Source: Sulfurimonas marina (GTDB lineage Bacteria > Campylobacterota > Campylobacteria > Campylobacterales > Sulfurimonadaceae). Taken from it: DNA of 64,000 bases. The stretch is taken from NCBI RefSeq assembly GCF_014905095.1, contig NZ_CP041165.1, positions 310,001 through 374,000 of the forward strand, written 5' to 3'. The notes beneath the pieces were generated by a model. The model was not told the origin of the DNA and made no database searches. It worked only from the letters and a program-made list of their open reading frames with translations. Positions 50,091 through 58,574 of this stretch are shown here, one piece after another. A program made the position numbers and the translations under genes. Positions within the stretch are counted from its first letter, which is position 1, and every line of letters begins with the position of its first letter.

Positions 50091-51926
50091 ATGTTAGATA
50101 AAAAGCTCATAAAACAAACTCTTCAAGAGATCAAACTATTAAGAGAAGAACTTTTTCATGCTCGATCCAAGCTCTCAGATAATGAAACACATTTCAAAAG
50201 TTTACTCAATTTAGAACATTATATGATCCTACGTTCTAAAGACAGAACAGAACTGCAAGAGAAACTTTTTTTACTTTCACTCTCATCTTTAGGACGCTCA
50301 TATGCTCATGTCGCAGCCAGTATAGATACTCTTTATGACCAATTGAGTTGTTGGGCAGATAAAAAAAGTATCTCTAAGAAGAAGATGAAGAGCTTTCTCC
50401 ATATCAGTATATCTGAGTCAATTACAGAATCTTCAAAAAATGCAGCAGCTCTTTTTGGCGGAGATGTCGCAGCAAAGCTCAGTAAACAAAAAACAGCAGT
50501 GATGGTCACACTTCCTTCACATGCTACTGAGAATGACGGCGCACTTATTAAGGAACTTGCATCAGAGGGTGTACAGGTATTGCGTATCAATACGGCACAT
50601 GATGATCTAAGTGTATGGAAAAAGATGGCTGCTGTAGTTGAAAAGATCAACCAAAGACGTAAAATTGAGGAGAAGATCAGAATATTTGTCGATCTTGCAG
50701 GACCAAAGATTAGAACAGGTGCGATACAAAGGTTGTCCCTGCCGGTGAAGATAGGGAGCAATAAACATCAAAGTGAAGTACTTTTATCTACTACTCAAAG
50801 CACTATGCCACAAAGTCGTGACCCTTTTACTTTAGAGAAGATACCGGCAAAGATAAAGATTGATGAAGAGCTCTTTAGTGAATTAGAACTTGGAAAAACA
50901 GTTACACTTTATGGTGTAGATGGGAAAAAAGCTCGAATAAAAATTATAGATGTGAGATCTGATTATGTAAAAGGGAGCATTGAAAAAAAGATCTATATCG
51001 ATGAGGATTCACACCTAAAATATAAAATATATGAGAGCTCAGTAAAAGATATTGTAAAACAGATGGAATCTATCCGTTTATATACAGGAGATACTTTGGT
51101 ACTTACAGAGCGAGATATATTAGGCCGTTCTGCAGAAGTTGAAACAAGTGGAGAAGTTATTACTCCTGCAATAATTAGTTGTAGTTTCAAAGATCTAAGT
51201 TCAATGGTACAAGTTGGTGATCCGATTTTTATAGATGATGGAAAGATTAGACTTAAAGTTGTAAAGGTTGTTGATAACGATATAGTATGTGAAGTACAAA
51301 ATACTAAAATCAAGGGTGTTGTACTTAAAGAGGAGAAAGGGATAAACTTTCCGGAGACATTTATAAAGACAGCAGCTATAACAGAACATGATAAAGGTTT
51401 AATAGATGGAATCCTGGAGTTTGTAGATCTGTTGGGAATCTCATTTTGTCAAAGTGCAAAAGATGTTGAAGAGTTACAAAATATTTTAACTTTAAAGGGA
51501 TGCACTGATATAGGGATTGTTCCAAAGATAGAGACAAAACAGGCGGTTACACAGATGCCGGAGATTTTACGACAACTACTTCAATGGCAATCTTCTGGGG
51601 TGATGATCGCACGCGGTGATCTTGCTATTGAGGTTGGTTTTGCAAATCTGGCTTCTATTCAAGAGAAGTTACTCGACATATGTGATGCGGCACATATTCC
51701 TGTTATTTGGGCGACACAGGTATTGGAGGGGCAGATGAAAAATAATTTGCCTAGTCGTGCTGAGGTCACTGATGCGGCAATGGGAGGTCGAGCAGAGTGT
51801 GTAATGTTAAACAAAGGGATGTTTGCTGCAGAAACCATTACGATTTTACGCCATATTTTACATGAAATGCATCAGAGCTTTAAGAAAAATAGGCAGTTGC
51901 TAAGTAAAGAGACAATGTGGCATTAA
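50091..51926 (+). CDS. Pyruvate-kinase-like protein with long N-terminal extension and no C-terminal regulatory domain
   Basis: A 611-residue protein. Residues 1-130 are a helical extension not found in ordinary pyruvate kinase. From residue 133 a divergent PK barrel follows: KTAVMVTLPSHATEN, VLRINTAHDD (normally MRLNFSHG), FVDLAGPKIRTG near 200, a long B-domain-like insert to about 440, VPKIETKQAV near 476, MIARGDLAIEVGF near 505 and WATQVLEGQMKNNLPSRAEV near 540. Only about 60 residues follow, so the allosteric C-terminal domain is missing. AAAGGGTG precedes the ATG at 50091. Active-site Arg and Lys appear kept, so activity is possible but substrate and role are open. Confidence 0.82.
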   Translation: MLDKKLIKQTLQEIKLLREELFHARSKLSDNETHFKSLLNLEHYMILRSKDRTELQEKLFLLSLSSLGRSYAHVAASIDTLYDQLSCWADKKSISKKKMKSFLHISISESITESSKNAAALFGGDVAAKLSKQKTAVMVTLPSHATENDGALIKELASEGVQVLRINTAHDDLSVWKKMAAVVEKINQRRKIEEKIRIFVDLAGPKIRTGAIQRLSLPVKIGSNKHQSEVLLSTTQSTMPQSRDPFTLEKIPAKIKIDEELFSELELGKTVTLYGVDGKKARIKIIDVRSDYVKGSIEKKIYIDEDSHLKYKIYESSVKDIVKQMESIRLYTGDTLVLTERDILGRSAEVETSGEVITPAIISCSFKDLSSMVQVGDPIFIDDGKIRLKVVKVVDNDIVCEVQNTKIKGVVLKEEKGINFPETFIKTAAITEHDKGLIDGILEFVDLLGISFCQSAKDVEELQNILTLKGCTDIGIVPKIETKQAVTQMPEILRQLLQWQSSGVMIARGDLAIEVGFANLASIQEKLLDICDAAHIPVIWATQVLEGQMKNNLPSRAEVTDAAMGGRAECVMLNKGMFAAETITILRHILHEMHQSFKKNRQLLSKETMWH

Positions 51927-51960
51927 GAAAAAGTAGTATAGAATTTTTTAAGGAGTTTTT

Positions 51961-52101
51961 ATGAAAATTATTTTTGTAAGTTTATTGGTTGTTTTAGGTT
52001 TTAGTGCTTGTAGTTCAAAAAGTAGTGGGATTTCAGATAAAGAGTATGACCGCTCAAACAGTGCGAGTGAAAAATCGCTAAATAAATTAGATAGTGAATG
52101 A
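51961..52101 (+). CDS. Small lipoprotein of unknown function
   Basis: A 46-residue product: a hydrophobic signal (MKIIFVSLLVVLGFSAC) with lipobox GFSAC, then a short polar tail rich in Ser, Lys and Asp. AAGGAG lies 5-6 nt before the ATG. It is 34 bp downstream of the pyruvate-kinase-like gene, and its stop codon is part of a hairpin shared with the convergent peroxiredoxin gene. It resembles short entericidin-like lipoproteins only in form. Function unknown. Confidence 0.75.
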   Translation: MKIIFVSLLVVLGFSACSSKSSGISDKEYDRSNSASEKSLNKLDSE

Positions 52102-52126
52102 GTTGAGCTATTAAAGCTCAGACTCA
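52099..52126. terminator. Hairpin at the convergent lipoprotein/peroxiredoxin ends
   Basis: TGAGTTGAGCT (52099-52109) pairs with AGCTCAGACTCA (52115-52126) with one bulged base, spanning the lipoprotein stop and the last codons of the peroxiredoxin gene. It lacks a clear T tract. Confidence 0.55.
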
Positions 52127-52707
52127 TGTTTCGCTAAGTAGTCAGCAACACCTTCAGTAGAAGCTTTCATACCTTCGTCACCTTTGTTCCAACCAGCTGG
52201 ACAAACTTCCCCGTGCTCGTTAGTAAATAGCATAGTATCAACCATACGGATCATCTCATCAATGTTACGACCAAGTGGTAAGTCATTGATAACTGCATGA
52301 CGTACTGTACCGTCTGCATCGATTAAGAATGAACCACGAAGTGCTACAGACTCACCGAAAAGTACATCGTAATCTCTAGAGATTGATTTTGAAAGGTCAG
52401 CTACTAGTGGGTATTTGATTCTACCGATACCACCTTTATCTACCGGAGTTTCTCTCCATGCAAAGTGTGAGAATTGGCTATCAACTGATACACCGATTAC
52501 GTTAACACCACGAGAAGTGAACTCTTCGATTCTGTGAGAGAAAGCGATAATTTCAGATGGACAAACGAAAGTAAAGTCTAGTGGATAAAAGAAAAGTACT
52601 GCACCTTTTTCCCCTAAGTTATCCATTAAGTTAAAATCTTCTACGATTGAACCGTCTGCTAAAACTGCTGTTGCTGTAAAGTCTGGAGCTTTGTTTGTTA
52701 CTAACAT
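52111..52707 (-). CDS. Typical 2-Cys peroxiredoxin (AhpC/TSA family)
   Basis: A 198-residue cytoplasmic peroxidase. The peroxidatic cysteine is in PLDFTFVCPSE near residue 50 and the resolving cysteine in GEVCPAGW near residue 170. The fold motifs APDFTATAV and GVSVDSQFSHFAW are standard. AAAGGAC lies upstream of the ATG. It is the second peroxiredoxin in the window after bcp; in Campylobacterota this type usually draws electrons from thioredoxin rather than AhpF. The 108-bp gap to the CHAD gene is AT-rich and should hold its promoter. Confidence 0.94.
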   Translation of the reverse strand: MLVTNKAPDFTATAVLADGSIVEDFNLMDNLGEKGAVLFFYPLDFTFVCPSEIIAFSHRIEEFTSRGVNVIGVSVDSQFSHFAWRETPVDKGGIGRIKYPLVADLSKSISRDYDVLFGESVALRGSFLIDADGTVRHAVINDLPLGRNIDEMIRMVDTMLFTNEHGEVCPAGWNKGDEGMKASTEGVADYLAKHESEL

Positions 52708-52815
52708 TGTTATATGTCCTTTTTTTAAATTAAGTTACCAAAATTCTATCTAAAGTTTATTAAGCTAAATTTAGTTCCTAGTATTTAAATGATTATTTTA
52801 AGTTAAGGATAATTT

Positions 52816-53589
52816 TTATCGTTTAGAGCTATTTTTGTTTTTATGAGGTTCTGAAATATTTCTCTTAAGAGCTTCCAGAATTTCTGTACGCTCTTTAATT
52901 AGTTTTTGACACTCTTTAGATGGCTTTTTTTCACAAAAGTGCTGTAGCCATTCAAGTTGATTTGCATAGTCTTGTACCATCCCCAAATGTTTTTGAATTA
53001 ATTTACACTCTTTGATTGTTTTGGAGTAGTCTTTGATTTTAGATTGATGAATGAATTCTAGTGCGTATCGTAAAACTTTGAACTCTATACGCAGTTTGTG
53101 CATTTTTTTAGTGGAGGGTTGTTCCTCTAAGTGTTCAAATGCAATAAAAGTGTTTTGCTTATGGAGCTGAGTAGTTGTTAAAAGCCAGCTTGAATCATAG
53201 GAGAGGGGAAGCTTTAGAAGTTTTTCCTTTAATAAGGAAAGGTTCTTTAGAAATTTAGTTCTAAAAGCTTCATTCCAAACTTTAGTGAAACACTCGCTTC
53301 TATATGTTTGAATATCTTTTGTTAAAGTTGGATATTCCAGAGGATCGAGAGAGGATAAAAATACATCTAGTTCACGTAATTGGTTTGTAGGTTCTATAAA
53401 AGATTTCAGTGTATGGTTAAAGGTTGAAGGCTCAATGAGGTAAAGTTTTACTAAAGAGCGTAAACGTCTTAGCGTTACCCTTAGCTTGTGTAGATGTTCA
53501 ATATCTGATTTTTCAGAAATCAAAGGCAGTTTTTCAATGGCTTGATCAAACTGCTCAATCAGATAAGCTTTTAGAGAATTCTTTTGCAT
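52816..53589 (-). CDS. CHAD-domain protein
   Basis: A 257-residue all-helical protein dominated by the CHAD (conserved histidine alpha-helical) domain. The first repeat carries IEHLHKLRVTLRRLRSLVKL, the second KKMHKLRIEFKVLRYALEF, each with the conserved His and Arg/Lys residues that bind polyphosphate in characterised members. No CYTH domain is fused. TATAAT lies 6 nt before the ATG and no Shine-Dalgarno is seen, so the mRNA is probably leaderless. A role in polyphosphate granule binding is the family expectation; no polyphosphate kinase gene is nearby. Confidence 0.88.
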   Translation of the reverse strand: MQKNSLKAYLIEQFDQAIEKLPLISEKSDIEHLHKLRVTLRRLRSLVKLYLIEPSTFNHTLKSFIEPTNQLRELDVFLSSLDPLEYPTLTKDIQTYRSECFTKVWNEAFRTKFLKNLSLLKEKLLKLPLSYDSSWLLTTTQLHKQNTFIAFEHLEEQPSTKKMHKLRIEFKVLRYALEFIHQSKIKDYSKTIKECKLIQKHLGMVQDYANQLEWLQHFCEKKPSKECQKLIKERTEILEALKRNISEPHKNKNSSKR

Positions 53590-53595
53590 ACATTA

Positions 53596-53601
53596 ATTAT
53601 A
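53596..53601 (-). promoter_or_regulatory. -10 element predicting a leaderless CHAD mRNA
   Basis: Minus strand reads TATAATTAATGTATG: hexamer 6 nt before the start codon. Confidence 0.6.
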
Positions 53602-53670
53602 TAATATGTTTAGTACATTTTTAAATTTAGATAGATATAAACTATTATTTATTGAATTTGGATATACTTT

Positions 53671-53727
53671 CATCGATTTATGAGCACGCTATCATGTGCG
53701 TCCATACTTCAATAAACAATCGATGAC
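53671..53727 (+). promoter_or_regulatory. Folded leader element before metK, riboswitch candidate
   Basis: TCATCGATT (53671-53679) pairs perfectly with AATCGATGA (53719-53727). Inside, TATG (53680-53683) pairs with CATA (53704-53707) and ACGC (53687-53690) with GCGT (53699-53702), leaving an 8-nt loop and an 11-nt single-stranded segment (53708-53718). The Shine-Dalgarno GGGAG follows within 2 nt, so ligand or protein binding could gate translation. It does not match a SAM riboswitch that I can name. Confidence 0.5.
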
Positions 53728-53738
53728 GGGAGAAAATA

Positions 53739-54899
53739 ATGTCACAAAAAGAGTACATATTTACTTCAGAGTCTGTAACAGAAGGGCATCCTGATAAGAT
53801 GGCTGATCAGATCAGTGATGCAATTCTGGATTATATTATTGAAAATGATAAAAATGCTAGAGTTGCATGTGAAACTCTGGTATCTAATGGTTTTTGTGTA
53901 ATAGCAGGCGAACTGAAGACTACGGCATATGCGCCGATGCAAGAGATTGCTAGAAAAGTGGTTCAAGAGATAGGCTATACTGATGCTACATACGGTTTTG
54001 ATTACCGTTCTGCTGCAGTTTTAAACGGAATAGGTGAACAATCACCTGATATTAACCAAGGTGTTGATCAAGCAAGTGGAGATATTGGAGCGGGTGACCA
54101 AGGTTTAATGTTTGGTTATGCATGTCGTGAAACTGATGTGCTTATGCCGTTACCTATATATTTATCTCACCGTTTAACGCAAAGACTAGCTCAAGTAAGA
54201 AAAGAGGGAATTATCCCATATCTTCGTCCTGATGGAAAAGCACAGATTAGTGTGAAGTATGTTGACGATAAACCTGTATCAGTTGATACGGTAGTTGTAT
54301 CTACTCAGCATGCTCCGGAAGTTGCGCAAGAACAGATCCATAAAGATGTGATCGAAGAGGTTATCAAACATGTAATCCCGCACGAGATGATGAGTGATGA
54401 AACTAAGTTTCATATCAATCCGACAGGAAAGTTCGTAATTGGTGGTCCACAAGGTGATGCAGGTCTTACAGGACGTAAGATCATTGTTGATACTTACGGT
54501 GGAAGCTGTCCTCACGGTGGTGGAGCATTTTCTGGAAAAGATCCGACCAAGGTTGACAGAAGTGCAGCATATGCAGGAAGATGGGTTGCTAAAAACTTGG
54601 TAGCTTCTGGTGTATGTGATAAAGCAACTATCCAAGTAGCGTATGCTATCGGTGTTGCACACCCTGTATCTGTTATGGTAGATACTCACGGAACTGGTAA
54701 AGTAGAAGAATCGAAAATTGAAGCATGTGTAAAAGAGATATTTGACCTTTCACCTGCGGGAATTATTAGAGACTTAGATTTACTTCGTCCTATATATAGA
54801 AAAACAGCGGCGTATGGTCACTTCGGAAGAGAAGAAGAGGGCTTTACATGGGAGAAAACAGACAAAGTAGAGGCGATAAAAAGCTTTTTAAACATCTAA
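53739..54899 (+). CDS. metK: S-adenosylmethionine synthetase
   Basis: MetK makes SAM from methionine and ATP. The 386-residue protein has [20 protein letters not shown] at the N terminus, the ATP motif [12 protein letters not shown] near residue 118 and the P-loop-like [19 protein letters not shown] near residue 260. GGGAG-type Shine-Dalgarno (CGGGAG) lies 8 nt before the ATG. A foldable leader occupies the 70 bases upstream. SAM feeds the radical-SAM enzyme MqnC among others. A 10-bp hairpin spans the stop codon. Confidence 0.97.
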   Translation: MSQKEYIFTSESVTEGHPDKMADQISDAILDYIIENDKNARVACETLVSNGFCVIAGELKTTAYAPMQEIARKVVQEIGYTDATYGFDYRSAAVLNGIGEQSPDINQGVDQASGDIGAGDQGLMFGYACRETDVLMPLPIYLSHRLTQRLAQVRKEGIIPYLRPDGKAQISVKYVDDKPVSVDTVVVSTQHAPEVAQEQIHKDVIEEVIKHVIPHEMMSDETKFHINPTGKFVIGGPQGDAGLTGRKIIVDTYGGSCPHGGGAFSGKDPTKVDRSAAYAGRWVAKNLVASGVCDKATIQVAYAIGVAHPVSVMVDTHGTGKVEESKIEACVKEIFDLSPAGIIRDLDLLRPIYRKTAAYGHFGREEEGFTWEKTDKVEAIKSFLNI

Positions 54900-54922
54900 G
54901 TGTAACTAATTATTACACTTAG
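54896..54922 (+). terminator. Hairpin at the metK stop codon
   Basis: CTAAGTGTAA and TTACACTTAG form a perfect 10-bp stem with a 7-nt loop; the stop codon is inside the left arm. No T tract follows. Confidence 0.5.
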
Positions 54923-55000
54923 TAAACTATATGATAAGTTTTAGCTACATTTAAAACTCTTCATTGTATAGTTACTTTCAAATAATTACAGGAGAAAATT

Positions 55001-55285
55001 ATGGCAGTTTATATTAATGATACATGTATCAACTGTGGTGCTTGTATTGACGAATGTCCAGTAGAAGCTATCGTTGATGAAGATGATAATCCAACTGGTG
55101 AAGAAATTTACTACGTTTACGGTGATAAATGTGTAGAATGTGTTGGTCACCACGATGAGCCAGCATGTGCTACTGCATGTCCTACTGAGGGTTGTATCGT
55201 ATGGGATGCTATCGGAGATTCTCCAGAGCACCGTGATGATATCACTGATGAGCAACGTTCAAGTCAAGAACCAGTAGTAGAATAA
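55001..55285 (+). CDS. 2[4Fe-4S] ferredoxin, Allochromatium type
   Basis: A 94-residue ferredoxin. Cluster 1 ligands are CINCGACIDECP and cluster 2 ligands follow the CX2CX8CX3CP spacing (CVECVGHHDEPACATACP), the insertion-bearing pattern of Alvin-type low-potential ferredoxins. The tail is acidic. AGGAG precedes the ATG. Such ferredoxins are electron carriers for reductive-TCA-cycle oxidoreductases (pyruvate and 2-oxoglutarate:ferredoxin oxidoreductases) in related autotrophs; that link is inferred from family knowledge. A hairpin terminator follows. Confidence 0.92.
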   Translation: MAVYINDTCINCGACIDECPVEAIVDEDDNPTGEEIYYVYGDKCVECVGHHDEPACATACPTEGCIVWDAIGDSPEHRDDITDEQRSSQEPVVE

Positions 55286-55296
55286 TTCTGGTTTTT

Positions 55297-55316
55297 AGTG
55301 GGGCTCTCGCCTCACT
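55297..55316 (+). terminator. Terminator after the ferredoxin gene
   Basis: AGTGGGGC and GCCTCACT form an 8-bp stem (one G-U pair) with a TCTC loop, followed by ATTTTAG. Confidence 0.65.
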
Positions 55317-55396
55317 ATTTTAGTCGAAAAGTCGACATCTTTCTTAATTTAAATCAAAAAAATCAATTTTTAAACTAAAATATACTTTTTTTTAGA

Positions 55397-55402
55397 TATA
55401 AT
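55397..55402 (+). promoter_or_regulatory. -10 element of the ndk-rpmF-plsX-fabH cluster
   Basis: TATAAT downstream of a T-rich stretch, about 35 nt before the ndk ATG. Confidence 0.55.
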
Positions 55403-55436
55403 CGCACCCTAATTTTATATTTTCAGAGGAGATTTG

Positions 55437-55850
55437 ATGGAACGTACACTATCAATCATTAAGCCAGATGCAGTTGCAAAGGGTGTTATAGGGAAAATTT
55501 TAGATCGTTTTGAAAGCAATGGTCTTAAAATCGCAGCTACTAAAAAACTTCAATTAAGCAGAGCAGATGCTGAGGCATTCTATGCAGTTCATGCTGAGAG
55601 ACCTTTTTTCAATGACTTAGTTGATTTCATGATCAGTGGACCGGTTGTTGTTTCTGTTTTAGAAGGTGAAAACGCAATGGCTAAAAACCGTGATCTTATG
55701 GGTGCTACAAATCCTAAAGAAGCTGAAGCTGGTACAATCCGTGCAGATTTCGCTGAAAATATAGATGCAAATGCAGTTCACGGAAGTGATTCTTTAGAAA
55801 ATGCAGCTATTGAAATCGCATTCTTTTTCTCTGAAAGAGAAATTTCATAA
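55437..55850 (+). CDS. ndk: Nucleoside diphosphate kinase
   Basis: Ndk balances nucleoside triphosphate pools through a phosphohistidine intermediate. The 137-residue protein shows [18 protein letters not shown] at the N terminus, [17 protein letters not shown], the substrate segment [19 protein letters not shown] and the active-site histidine in [19 protein letters not shown] at 55425-55431 fixes the ATG at 55437 rather than the TTG at 55434. It is followed by the yceD-rpmF-plsX-fabH series. Confidence 0.96.
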   Translation: MERTLSIIKPDAVAKGVIGKILDRFESNGLKIAATKKLQLSRADAEAFYAVHAERPFFNDLVDFMISGPVVVSVLEGENAMAKNRDLMGATNPKEAEAGTIRADFAENIDANAVHGSDSLENAAIEIAFFFSEREIS

Positions 55851-55865
55851 GTTAAGCTGTATTTT

Positions 55866-56222
55866 TTGAAAATACTACTTAGAAAAGTAACAAATACTCC
55901 AGTGGAGTTTGAGCTAGACTCAAACGAAATGACTTTTAAAGGTTATTTGGAGTATTATAAGCCAAAGTTGATTTTGCTCAAAGCAAATTTAAACGGAAAG
56001 CTTGAAAAGCCTTGCGATATATGCGCAGAGGATATGCAGATCTCAGTTGATGAGGATGTAGAGTTTTATATATCTGATGGAATATATAAAGATGAAGGCG
56101 ACATCGAACTTGATGTTGTTGAGTCTTTTGACGGCCATGCAGACTTGGATGAGCTTTTACACTCAGAGATTGAAATGATTAAAAGCGATTACCACTCTTG
56201 TGATAATTGTAAAGAAGATTAA
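55866..56222 (+). CDS. DUF177 (YceD-like) protein
   Basis: A 118-residue protein starting at TTG, 15 nt after ndk. It has the DUF177 pattern: LEKPCDICAEDMQISVDEDVEFYI in the middle and an ending with DLDELLHSEIEMIKSDYHSCDNCKED, including two cysteine pairs (CDIC and CDNC) that could bind a metal. DUF177/YceD is typically encoded directly before rpmF, as here, and has been linked with ribosomal RNA maturation in other bacteria. No membrane segment. Confidence 0.85.
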   Translation: MKILLRKVTNTPVEFELDSNEMTFKGYLEYYKPKLILLKANLNGKLEKPCDICAEDMQISVDEDVEFYISDGIYKDEGDIELDVVESFDGHADLDELLHSEIEMIKSDYHSCDNCKED

Positions 56223-56243
56223 AATTCAACAAAGGAATAGATT

Positions 56244-56393
56244 ATGGCAGTACCTAAGAGAAGAGTATCTCACTCACGTTCAGCGAAACGTAGAACTCAC
56301 TATAAAATTTCTTTAGCTCGTCCAGTTAAAGATAAAGATGGAACTTATAGATTACCACACCACATTAATCCAACTACTGGTGAGTACAAATAA
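56244..56393 (+). CDS. rpmF: 50S ribosomal protein L32
   Basis: A 49-residue basic protein, [20 protein letters not shown] at the start and [11 protein letters not shown] at the end, matching L32. The zinc-binding cysteines of other L32 versions are absent, so this is the C-minus form. AAAGGA lies upstream. Position between yceD and plsX is the common arrangement that links ribosome and fatty acid synthesis genes. Confidence 0.95.
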   Translation: MAVPKRRVSHSRSAKRRTHYKISLARPVKDKDGTYRLPHHINPTTGEYK

Positions 56394-56396
56394 TTA

Positions 56397-57407
56397 ATGG
56401 TTACAATTGCTATTGATGCAATGGGAGGGGACTTTGGTCCCGAACCAATTGTAAAAGGTTGCTTAAAAGCACTTAAACGTAAAGACTTCACACCTATACT
56501 AGTGGGTAACAAAGAAGAGATTTTATCTCTATTACCAAAAAAACTACCAAAAAGTTATAGAGATAAGATTTCAATAGTTGATGCTGACGATGTAATTAGT
56601 ATGTCAGATGCAGCTACAGATGCAGTAAAACGTAAAGAGAGTACTATTTACAAAGCTGTAGAACTAGTAAAAAACGGTGAGGCACACGGTGTAGTTTCTG
56701 CTGGACACAGCGGAGCAACGATGACATTAGCAACACTTAGACTCGGTCGTCTAAAAGGTGTTTCTCGTCCGGCACTTGTAACACTTATGCCAACAAGAAC
56801 AGGGCGTCGTTCTGTTGTATTAGATGTTGGAGCAAATGTTGATTCTAAACCTGAACATTTAGCAGAATTCGCCGTAATGGGTGGCTGTTATGCTGAAGAT
56901 GTTTTAAATGTTGAAGAACCTTCTATCGGATTATTAGCAAACGGTGAAGAGGACTCAAAAGGGAATGAATTAACAAAAGCAACATTCAAACTTCTTCAAG
57001 GTTACAGAGGTTTTAAAGGGAATGTTGAAGGAAGTGACATTTTTAATGGAAGTTGTGATGTTATCACTTGTGACGGATTTGTTGGAAACCTTGTACTTAA
57101 AGCGAGTGAAGGTGTAGCCTCAACAATTTCTGCACTTATTAAAGACTATATTAGAAAATCACCTGTAGCTATTACGGGTGCTCTTTTAATGAGAAAAGTT
57201 TTTAAACTTCTTAAAAAAGAGATCGATTATGCTGAGATCGGCGGTGCACCGCTTATCGGTATAAAAGGTTGTGCAATTGTAAGCCATGGTAAAAGTAATG
57301 CTAGAGCAATTGAAAATGCTATTTATCAGGCAATTAGATATGTTGATACTGGTGTAAATAAACATATAGAAGCTAGAATAGCTGAGTTAAAACAAAAGGA
57401 AGCTTAA
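56397..57407 (+). CDS. plsX: Phosphate acyltransferase PlsX
   Basis: PlsX converts acyl-ACP to acyl phosphate at the start of phospholipid synthesis. The 336-residue protein has [18 protein letters not shown] at the N terminus, [30 protein letters not shown] and the glycine-rich [13 protein letters not shown]-like segment ([17 protein letters not shown]). It starts 3 nt after rpmF and overlaps fabH by one base (TAATG). Peripheral membrane location is known for the family. Confidence 0.96.
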   Translation: MVTIAIDAMGGDFGPEPIVKGCLKALKRKDFTPILVGNKEEILSLLPKKLPKSYRDKISIVDADDVISMSDAATDAVKRKESTIYKAVELVKNGEAHGVVSAGHSGATMTLATLRLGRLKGVSRPALVTLMPTRTGRRSVVLDVGANVDSKPEHLAEFAVMGGCYAEDVLNVEEPSIGLLANGEEDSKGNELTKATFKLLQGYRGFKGNVEGSDIFNGSCDVITCDGFVGNLVLKASEGVASTISALIKDYIRKSPVAITGALLMRKVFKLLKKEIDYAEIGGAPLIGIKGCAIVSHGKSNARAIENAIYQAIRYVDTGVNKHIEARIAELKQKEA

Positions 57408-58405
57408 TGGCATACGCTGCATTTCGTTCTATTGGTGCATATGTTCCAGAGAAAATTTTAACAAATGAAGATCTGACTCATATGGTTGATACTTCAGATG
57501 AATGGATTACAAAAAGAACAGGTATTAAAGAGCGTCACATTGCAGCTGACAATGAGTTTACAAGTGACCTAGGTGTAAAAGCTGCTGAAAAAGCTCTAGA
57601 GAGAAGCGGTATAAGTAAAGATGAGATCGATATGATCGTATGTGCAACAATTTCACCTGATTATTTTTGTATGCCTTCAACAGCAACTATTATCGGTACA
57701 AAATTAGGGATTAAAAACGCAACAGCTTTTGATATCTCTGCTGCTTGTACAGGATTTGTTTACATCCTTTCAATCGCAAAAGCTTTCATTGAAGCGGGCA
57801 TGAAAAAGAATGTACTGATTATCGGTGCAGAAAAGCTTTCAGCTATTACTGATTATACTGATCGCGGTACTTGTATCCTATTTGGTGATGGTGCCGGTGC
57901 AGCTGTTATCTCTGCTACAGATAATAAAGAGGAAGCTATCATTGACGTACATACAGGTGCAGATGGTGAATATGCAGACCTTCTTATGACTCCAAATGGT
58001 GGAAGCGGTTCAGCTCACGATTCACTTGACCAAGAAGCAGCAAGCTGTTTTATGCAAATGAAAGGGAATGAAACTTTCAAAGTTGCGGTAAGAACTCTGA
58101 CAAAAGATGTTCAAGAGATTTTAGCTGACAATAATGTTGCAAGTGACGATGTAGTACACTTTGTACCGCATCAAGCAAATTACCGTATCATTAAAGCGGT
58201 TGGTGATGCACTAAAAATGAAAGATGAACAAGTAGTACTTACTGTTGCAAAATACGGTAATACTTCAGGTGCATCAATCCCTATGGCTATCAATGATATC
58301 TATGAAGAGGGGAAACTAAAAGCGGGTGAGCTTATGTTGCTTGACGCTTTTGGAGGCGGTTTAACATGGGGTTCAGCTCTAGTCCCATTTTCACCTTTAA
58401 AATAA
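57407..58405 (+). CDS. fabH: 3-oxoacyl-ACP synthase III
   Basis: FabH condenses acetyl-CoA with malonyl-ACP to start fatty acid synthesis. The 332-residue thiolase-fold enzyme has the Cys-His-Asn triad: Cys in [11 protein letters not shown] near residue 113, His in [12 protein letters not shown] and Asn in [25 protein letters not shown] and the terminal [13 protein letters not shown] are typical. It is the last gene of the rpmF-plsX-fabH operon and is followed by a structured noncoding element and a terminator facing the biotin carboxylase gene. Confidence 0.96.
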   Translation: MAYAAFRSIGAYVPEKILTNEDLTHMVDTSDEWITKRTGIKERHIAADNEFTSDLGVKAAEKALERSGISKDEIDMIVCATISPDYFCMPSTATIIGTKLGIKNATAFDISAACTGFVYILSIAKAFIEAGMKKNVLIIGAEKLSAITDYTDRGTCILFGDGAGAAVISATDNKEEAIIDVHTGADGEYADLLMTPNGGSGSAHDSLDQEAASCFMQMKGNETFKVAVRTLTKDVQEILADNNVASDDVVHFVPHQANYRIIKAVGDALKMKDEQVVLTVAKYGNTSGASIPMAINDIYEEGKLKAGELMLLDAFGGGLTWGSALVPFSPLK

Positions 58406-58413
58406 CATTTTTG

Positions 58414-58500
58414 CCAAATTTCTTCGTTGAAATTTGGTTTTCTTTCGTCACTTACTTCAGTAAGCTCCTCAACAAAACCAAACTTCGCTGAGAATTTTAA
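58414..58500. repeat. Multi-hairpin noncoding element between fabH and the biotin carboxylase gene
   Basis: CCAAATTTC (58414-58422) pairs perfectly with GAAATTTGG (58429-58437) around a TTCGTT loop; CTTAC (58451-58455) pairs with GTAAG (58460-58464); and GGTTTT (58436-58441) with AAAACC (58474-58479). The two outer thirds are also imperfect reverse complements of each other over about 28 nt. The 58406-58574 gap holds no gene. The compact, self-complementary make-up suggests a dispersed repeat or 3' RNA structure. Confidence 0.55.
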
Positions 58501-58542
58501 CAACCTAAAATAGTAAGAAAACTATTTTTTCTCTTTTTAAAA

Positions 58543-58568
58543 CACTCCCATACTTTTAGTTGGGAGTG
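58543..58568 (-). terminator. Terminator of the biotin carboxylase gene
   Basis: CACTCCCA and TGGGAGTG form an 8-bp stem with a short loop; on the minus strand a TTTT run follows directly. Confidence 0.75.
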
Positions 58569-58574
58569 TATAGA

